From positions 251,233 to 315,232 of the forward strand of contig CAWEYS010000029.1 in NCBI GenBank assembly GCA_963813355.1: 64,000 nucleotides of DNA, in the 5' to 3' direction. Numbering within the stretch: the first letter of the stretch is position 1; the number at the start of each line of letters is the position of its first letter. Under the pieces are notes generated by a model that had not been told where the DNA came from, did no database searches, and saw nothing but the letters and a program-made list of their open reading frames with translations. The translations under genes were made by a program, and so were the position numbers. Source of the DNA: DATAGF01 sp963813355 (GTDB lineage: Bacteria > Actinomycetota > Thermoleophilia > Miltoncostaeales > Miltoncostaeaceae). Shown piece after piece: positions 59,190-64,000 of the stretch.

Positions 59190-59207
59190 GCGGTTGACGT
59201 TAACCGC
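59190..59207. promoter_or_regulatory. Palindromic operator in the zwf2/cydA divergent region
   Basis: GCGGTT-GACGTT-AACCGC: 6-bp perfect arms around a near-symmetric ACGT centre. It overlaps TTGACG (59194-59199), a -35-like hexamer on the + strand. A LacI- or TetR-type repressor site is plausible. The rest of 59094-59350 has no gene. Confidence 0.5.
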
Positions 59208-59350
59208 TCGGCTCGTCTCGGGCCAGAGGCAGAGCGCCGACGTTGCGCGCGCGGCGTTGGGGCGCGCCGAGATGGCGCGACGAACGACACCGGGCTCCAT
59301 CATCCTGTCAGGGCGCTTCACCGGCGCCGGCGATCAGGTCTAATGCGCCC

Positions 59351-60798
59351 GTGAGCGCCGGCGCGGTCCTGAGCTCGCTCGCCGCAGCCGCGGAGACGCC
59401 GGCGGAGCTGCTGCCCGCCCGTAGCCAGATGGGGTTCACCCTCGGCTTCCACATCATCCTGGTGCCGCTGGGGGTCGTCTTCCCGCTGATGATGCTGATC
59501 GCCAACTACCTGGGGCTGCGCCGCAGCGACCCCGACTACATGCGCCTGGCCGAGCGCTGGTCGAAGGTGGCCGCCGTCACCTTCGCCGTGGGGGCCGTCA
59601 CCGGGACGGTCCTCAGCTTCGAGATGGGCCTGCTCTGGCCCGCCATGTTCGATCGCTTCGGCGACGTGATCGGCGTGCCCTTCGCCCTCGAGGGCATCTT
59701 CTTCTTCCTCGAGGCGATCTTCATCTCGATCTACCTCTTCGGCTGGAAGCGCCTGAGCCCCTGGGCCCACTTCTGGACGGGCGTGCCCATCCCGATCGTC
59801 GGTCTGCTCGGCGCCCTGATGGTGGTGGCGGCCAACTCGTGGATGAACCAGCCCGGCGGCTTCACGATGGACAGCGCGGGCAACGTCACCGACGTGGACG
59901 TCTGGTCGGTGATCTTCAACGACGCGGTCAAGTACGAGTTCCCCCACATGTACTTCGCCGCGCTGGTGGCCGCGGGGTTCCTCGTCGCCTCGCCCTATGC
60001 GGTCGGGATGCTGCGCGGCCGCCGCGACCGCTACCACCGCAAGGGCTTCCTGCTGCCGTTCACGATCGCGGCGATCGCGATCCCGATCCAGATGGGCATC
60101 GGCGACTCCACCGCGCGGGCGATCTACAACGACCAGCCGATGAAGTTCGCCGCGCTCGAGCTCAACACCACCACCGGCTCGGACAAGCCCGAGATCCTCC
60201 TCGGCCACCTCAACGAGGACGGCACCGTCAGCGGCGGCCTCAAGATCCCCGGGCTGGCCTCGTTCCTGAGCGATCCCTCCACGGGCACGAGCACCGTCGT
60301 GCAGGGCCTCGACTCGTTCCCGGCCGAGGACCGCCCGCCGGTGCGCGCCGTCAACACCGTCCACCTGGCCTGGGACCTGATGGTCGGCCTCGGCACCGCG
60401 CTCATCCTGCTGGCGCTGTGGTTCGCCTGGGTCTACTGGCGCCGGCGCGACCGCCTCGCCGACATGCGCTGGTTCCTGCGCGCGGCCGTCGCCGCGCCCG
60501 TCGCCGCCTACATCTGCGTCGAGTCGGGCTGGATCGTCACCGAGGTCGGGCGCCAGCCCTGGGTCGTCTACGAGATCCTGCGCACCGAGGACGCGGTCAC
60601 CGACACGGGGGCGGCGGCGATCTGGACGTCGCTGTCGCTGATCATCGTGCTCTATGCGGGCCTGGCCGTCGGCGCGGCGCTCGTGATCCGGGCGATGACG
60701 CGCCGCTGGCGCAAGGGCGACCTGGATGACTCGGCGATCCCCTACGGACCGCGCGAGCCGCTGGCCCCGCGCTCGCCGAGCCGGGCGGGAGCGCATGA
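59351..60798 (+). CDS. cydA: Cytochrome bd-type quinol oxidase subunit I
   Basis: Second terminal oxidase, accepting quinol electrons directly. Heme ligand His in MGFTLGFHIILVP, His in KYEFPHMYFAALVAAGFLV, and the GRQPW motif in TEVGRQPWVVYEILRTEDAV. Nine or so membrane helices; the Q-loop is short. GTG at 59351 starts it. In the present frame there is no stop until 61180; a missing base near 60768 would give the ending LAEPGGSA with TGA in ATGA overlap with cydB, so I end it at 60798. Confidence 0.9.
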
Positions 60799-61800
60799 GC
60801 GCCGTCGAGGCCTGCGCGGCCATCCTCTGGATCGGGGCGATGCTCTACGCCCTGCTGGCCGGGGCCGACTTCGGGGCCGGCTTCTGGGACCTGACCGCCG
60901 GGGGCGCCCGCCGCGGCGCCGCCCCGCGGGCGCTCATCGACCGCGCCATCGGGCCGGTCTGGGAGGCCAACCACGTCTGGCTGATCTTCGTCCTGGTGAT
61001 CCTCTGGACCGCGTTCCCCAAGGCCTACAGCTCGATCCTCTCGACGCTCTTCATCCCGTTCACCCTGGCTGCGCTGGGCATCGTCCTGCGCGGGGCGGGC
61101 TTCGCCTTCCGCAAGGTCTCCACCCGCCTGGGGGTGCGCCGCGCCTACGGGGCGGTGTTCGCCGATCGCCTCGGTGCTGACGCCGTTCTTCCTCGGCGCC
61201 GCGCTCGGCGGGATCGCCTCGGGACGCGTGCCCGAGGGCAACGCCGCGGGCGACATCTGGACCAGCTGGGCCAACCCCTCGGGGGCGATGGTCGGGGCGC
61301 TCGCGGTGGCCGCCTGCGCCTTCCTGGCGGCGGTCTACCTGACCGCCGACGCCCGGCGCTACGGCGAGGCGGCGCTTGAGCGCCACTTCCGGCTGCGGGG
61401 GCTGGTCGCCGGCGTGGTGACCGGGGCCCTCGCGCTCGGCGGGATCCTCGTCCTGCGGTCCGACGCCCCGCGCACCTACGACCGCCTGATCCACGAGGCG
61501 CTGCCGCTGGTCCTCATCTCGGCGGCGCTCGGCGTGGCGACGGTGGTCCTGCTCGCGCTCCGCCGGCCGCTGGGCACGCGCCTGATGTCGGCCGGAGCGG
61601 TGGCGGCGGTGGTCTGGGCCTGGGGGGTGGCCCAGTGGCCCTACATCCTCCCCGAGACGCTCACGTTCTCGGCGGCCGCCGGCGACGACGAGACGCTGCG
61701 CTGGGTCGTGGCGGTCTTCGGGGTCGCGCTGATCGTCGTGATCCCCTCCCTGGCGCTGTTGTACTGGCTCGACCAGCGCAGCCGCCTCGAGGAGGCCTGA
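60795..61800 (+). CDS. cydB: Cytochrome bd-type quinol oxidase subunit II (one frameshift)
   Basis: About 335 residues, eight or so helices. ILWIGAMLYALLAGADFGAGFWDL and GPVWEANHVWLIFVLVILWTAFPKAYSSI are strong CydB signatures. The frame changes near 61164 (one extra base), continuing IASVLTPFFLGAALGGIASGRVP and ending WPYILPETLTF...LDQRSRLEEA. Starts within the inferred cydA stop. No cydC/cydD assembly genes lie in the window. Confidence 0.9.
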
Positions 61801-61938
61801 GGATCAGATGCGACCCGGACCTCGCCGTCGCGCTTCGACCGCCTCGTAGTCCGAGGGCGGCGAGGGTTGTTCGGATGAGCGCCCACGGCCCGCGCGCGAC
61901 CACCGACGGCAGTCCGCGAGGCCGTCCGGGACGCCCGC

Positions 61939-62577
61939 GTGGAAGCCGCGGTCGCCGTGCTCATCGCGATCGCCCTGCTCGTCGTCAACGGCCTGGTGAG
62001 CCGATGGCAGGGCTGGCGCTTGCCCGGGACGCCGTGGTGGACCTGGATCGTGCTCGCCGTCCCGGAGGTGCTGCTCCTGATCCTGCTGGTGGTCTCGGCG
62101 CTCGGCGATGTCCGTCCCGGCCGCCACCGGGACCTCGTCATCGCCCTCCTCGGCGTCTTGACGCTGGCCAGCCTCACCGCCACCGGGCTCCTCCTGTGGG
62201 GGCTCGCGACGGCCGACCTCACGGCGGGCCAGCTCCTGCTGAACGCGCTGGCCGTCTGGTCCACCAACCTGATCGTCTTCGGCCTGCTGTTCTGGGAGCT
62301 CGACGGGGGTGGGCCTCTGCAGCGCGTCGCGCGTGGGAGCCGTGGCGCCGACTTCCAGTTCCCCCAGGACGTGAGCCCGGACCGCGCCTCGACCGCGTGG
62401 CGCCCCCGCCTCCTGGACTACATGTACGTCTCCCTCACCAACTCAGTCGCCCTCAGCCCGACGGACGCGATGCCGCTGTCGCGCAGGGCGAAGTCGCTGA
62501 TGGGCCTGGAGTCGGTGGTGTCGACCGTCATCCTGGTCTTCGTGATCGCCCGGGCCGTCAACGTCCTCAACACCTAG
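61939..62577 (+). CDS. Multi-pass membrane protein of unknown function
   Basis: 212 residues, about five membrane helices. The soluble loop LFWELDGGGPLQR...ADFQFPQD and the segment LLDYMYVSLTNSVALSPTDAMPLSRRAKSLMGLESVVSTVILVFVIARAVNVL recall DUF1345-like channel proteins. GTG start. The 138-bp gap before it holds no other gene; an in-frame-shifted ATG at 61875 could be the real N-terminus. Confidence 0.6.
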   Translation: MEAAVAVLIAIALLVVNGLVSRWQGWRLPGTPWWTWIVLAVPEVLLLILLVVSALGDVRPGRHRDLVIALLGVLTLASLTATGLLLWGLATADLTAGQLLLNALAVWSTNLIVFGLLFWELDGGGPLQRVARGSRGADFQFPQDVSPDRASTAWRPRLLDYMYVSLTNSVALSPTDAMPLSRRAKSLMGLESVVSTVILVFVIARAVNVLNT

Positions 62578-62596
62578 TGCCCTGGCCGCCGGGCAC
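62577..62596 (+). terminator. Hairpin after the membrane protein
   Basis: GTGCCC (62577-62582), an 8-nt loop and GGGCAC (62591-62596) form a perfect 6-bp stem right at the stop codon, between two convergent genes. There is no T-run, so a terminator role is uncertain. Confidence 0.4.
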
Positions 62597-62652
62597 GGCC
62601 CCGCGCCGCGGTCAGCGGGCCGCGTCCTCGGCGGCCTGCGCGGGAGTCTGAG

Positions 62653-63792
62653 TCAGCCCAGCAGGCGCGCCACCGCGAAGTCGTCGCCGCCCGTCCTCTG
62701 GCCGGCGACGACGATCCGTCCATTCGCCTGGAGCGCGACCGCGTTGCCGAACGTGGCGAAGCCGAAGTCGACGGTCGCCTTCCCGGCGGCGCCGAACGTG
62801 GCGTCCGGAGATCCGTCGGCGTTGAGGCGCGCGACCGCGACGTCCTCGTCGGCCTGCGTGTAGCCGGCGACGACGATCTTGCCGTCCGGCTGCAGCACCG
62901 CGGCGTTGGCCAGGTCGGAGGTCGGCCCGAAGTCGATGGTCGCCGTGCCGTCGCCGTCGAACATCGTGTCGAGCGAGCCGTTCGGCTGCAGGCGCGTGAC
63001 GGTCATCGTCTGGCTTCCGCTCGCGTTGCCGGCGACGACGATCTTGCGGTCCGGCTGCACCAGCACGGCGCGCGCGATGCCACCCCCCGGCAGCGTCACG
63101 CGGCCGTCGCCGTCGAAGTCCGGGTCGAGCGTGCCGTTCGGCCGCAGCCGCGCGACCACGGCGCCGGCGACCGACGACCGGCCGGCCACGAGGATCCGCC
63201 CGTTGGCCTGGCGCGCCATCGCGAGGCCGAAGTCGTCGCCGCCGAAGTCGACCGGGGCCTTGCCGCCGGTGCCGAACGTCGCGTCCAGCGTGCCGTTCGC
63301 CTTCAGGCGCGCGACCTGGATGTTCCCGCCCTCGGGCCCCGAGAAGCCGGCGAGCAGGATCCTGCCGTTCGGCAGCACGAGCACGGCCTGGGCGCGGCTG
63401 AGCGCGCCCCAGCTGAAGATCAGCTTGCCGTCGCCGGAGAACGTGGTGTCGAGCGAGCCGTTGGGGTTCAGGCGCGCGACGGCGACCCGCAGGTCCGAGT
63501 CTCCCGCGAGCACGATCTTGCCGTCCGGCTGCAGCGCCGCGCCGAAGGCGGTCTCGTCGTCACCGCCGAAGTCGATCACGCGCTTCCCGCGCGATCCGAA
63601 GGTCGTGTCGAGCGTGCCGTTGGTGCGCAGGCGCGCGACGCAGAAGGAGCTCGCGGCCGCCCCGCCGCCGGCGACGACGATCCTCCCGTTGGGCTGCACC
63701 AGCACGACGCGCGGCGCGTCGATGCCGCCGAAGGTGATCGCCTTCTTCCCGTTGCCGGCGAAGCTCGTGTCGAGGTCGCCAGGGTTCGCCAT
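62653..63792 (-). CDS. Delta-60 repeat beta-propeller protein
   Basis: 379 residues made of seven repeats of about 52 residues with the pattern NGSLDTTFGxxGK...DFGG...ALQPDGKIVVAG...VARL (PF17164-like). Seven repeats fit one closed propeller. No signal peptide, membrane helix or other domain is seen with the ATG at 63792, although such proteins are often exported. Function unknown; probably binding or scaffolding. Confidence 0.75.
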   Translation of the reverse strand: MANPGDLDTSFAGNGKKAITFGGIDAPRVVLVQPNGRIVVAGGGAAASSFCVARLRTNGTLDTTFGSRGKRVIDFGGDDETAFGAALQPDGKIVLAGDSDLRVAVARLNPNGSLDTTFSGDGKLIFSWGALSRAQAVLVLPNGRILLAGFSGPEGGNIQVARLKANGTLDATFGTGGKAPVDFGGDDFGLAMARQANGRILVAGRSSVAGAVVARLRPNGTLDPDFDGDGRVTLPGGGIARAVLVQPDRKIVVAGNASGSQTMTVTRLQPNGSLDTMFDGDGTATIDFGPTSDLANAAVLQPDGKIVVAGYTQADEDVAVARLNADGSPDATFGAAGKATVDFGFATFGNAVALQANGRIVVAGQRTGGDDFAVARLLG

Positions 63793-63941
63793 GCGCCGAC
63801 AGTACCGGCGCGTGGACTGCAACGAAACGCCGGCATCTCCGAGATCGCCCGCTCGCCGCCACCGTGCTCGCTGGGAGGCGGTGGGCCGGATTCCGAGTTG
63901 GTAGCGTCACAGCGCCCATCGCGACCGTCGAGAGCCCGCCG

Positions 63942-64000
63942 ATGACCTCCAGACCCGTCGATGCGGTCAGCCCGGCCGCCGACGCGGCGCCGACGGCTCG
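63942..64000 (+). CDS. 5' end of a CDS cut by the window edge
   Basis: ATG followed by 19 open codons with GC-rich third positions (TSRPVDAVSPAADAAPT). A TAGCGT -10-like hexamer lies 40 bp upstream. Too short to identify. Confidence 0.25.
   Translation, partial: MTSRPVDAVSPAADAAPTA

Overview
The window is 64 kb of very GC-rich DNA, densely packed with genes on both strands. Many starts are GTG and sit in 4-bp stop/start overlaps (GTGA, ATGA). The gene set points to an Actinomycetota bacterium, possibly of the Thermoleophilia: a di-heme QcrC/Rieske/cytochrome b complex next to a heme-copper oxidase, a FIST protein, a soluble Ser/Thr kinase with an HLDLKP catalytic loop, hopanoid genes and a MazF/RHH toxin-antitoxin pair. 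The phylum is a fair inference; the class is a guess. I saw no rRNA, tRNA, CRISPR array or complete insertion sequence, and no gene-free stretch longer than about 300 bases.

Layout. 1-7 kb: folP (cut by the left edge), a secreted SGNH hydrolase next to an M8-like metalloprotease, then ftsH, hpt and tilS on the minus strand. 7-15 kb: a thioredoxin-like lipoprotein, small membrane proteins, argF followed by a 134-bp MITE-like palindrome, a rhomboid protease, a FIST protein, a medium-chain dehydrogenase, a polyprenyl diphosphate synthase and a Ser/Thr kinase. 15.8-23.4 kb: a compact hopanoid operon (hpnH-hpnG-hpnA-shc-hpnC-hpnD-hpnE). 24-30.5 kb: a PAP2 protein and a hexose phosphate/pentose phosphate cluster (zwf-tal-pgi-gnd). 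30.6-36.9 kb: a respiratory operon (coxB-ctaD-small subunit-ctaG-qcrC-qcrA-qcrB). 37-45.5 kb: a YjbR-methyltransferase fusion with an AraC regulator, acs, a cation efflux transporter with a palindromic operator, and a toxin-antitoxin pair. 45.6-48.7 kb: a response regulator fused to a cysteine-less thioredoxin-reductase-like protein, coupled to a cyclic-nucleotide-binding histidine kinase. 48.8-54 kb: an inactive-looking serine hydrolase, gene remnants, a ClC channel and a potassium channel. 54-64 kb: ndh, a GH15 glycosidase coupled to a second zwf, divergent cydAB, membrane proteins and a delta-60-repeat propeller.

How the genes fit together. The polyprenyl synthase can supply farnesyl diphosphate. 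HpnD, HpnC and HpnE turn it into squalene, Shc cyclises that to hopene, and HpnH and HpnG start the extended side chain. Two G6PDH paralogues, gnd, tal and pgi form a sugar phosphate and NAD(P)H module. Ndh, Qcr, Cox and Cyd make a branched respiratory chain with two terminal oxidases.

Caution. Fifteen conserved genes are broken by single-base indels in short G/C runs, about 27 in all, while their neighbours are intact. I read these mainly as consensus errors and annotate the genes across them. The likely genuine remnants are an MFS/ArsM chimera (50733-51323) and a truncated phosphoesterase (51583-51795).
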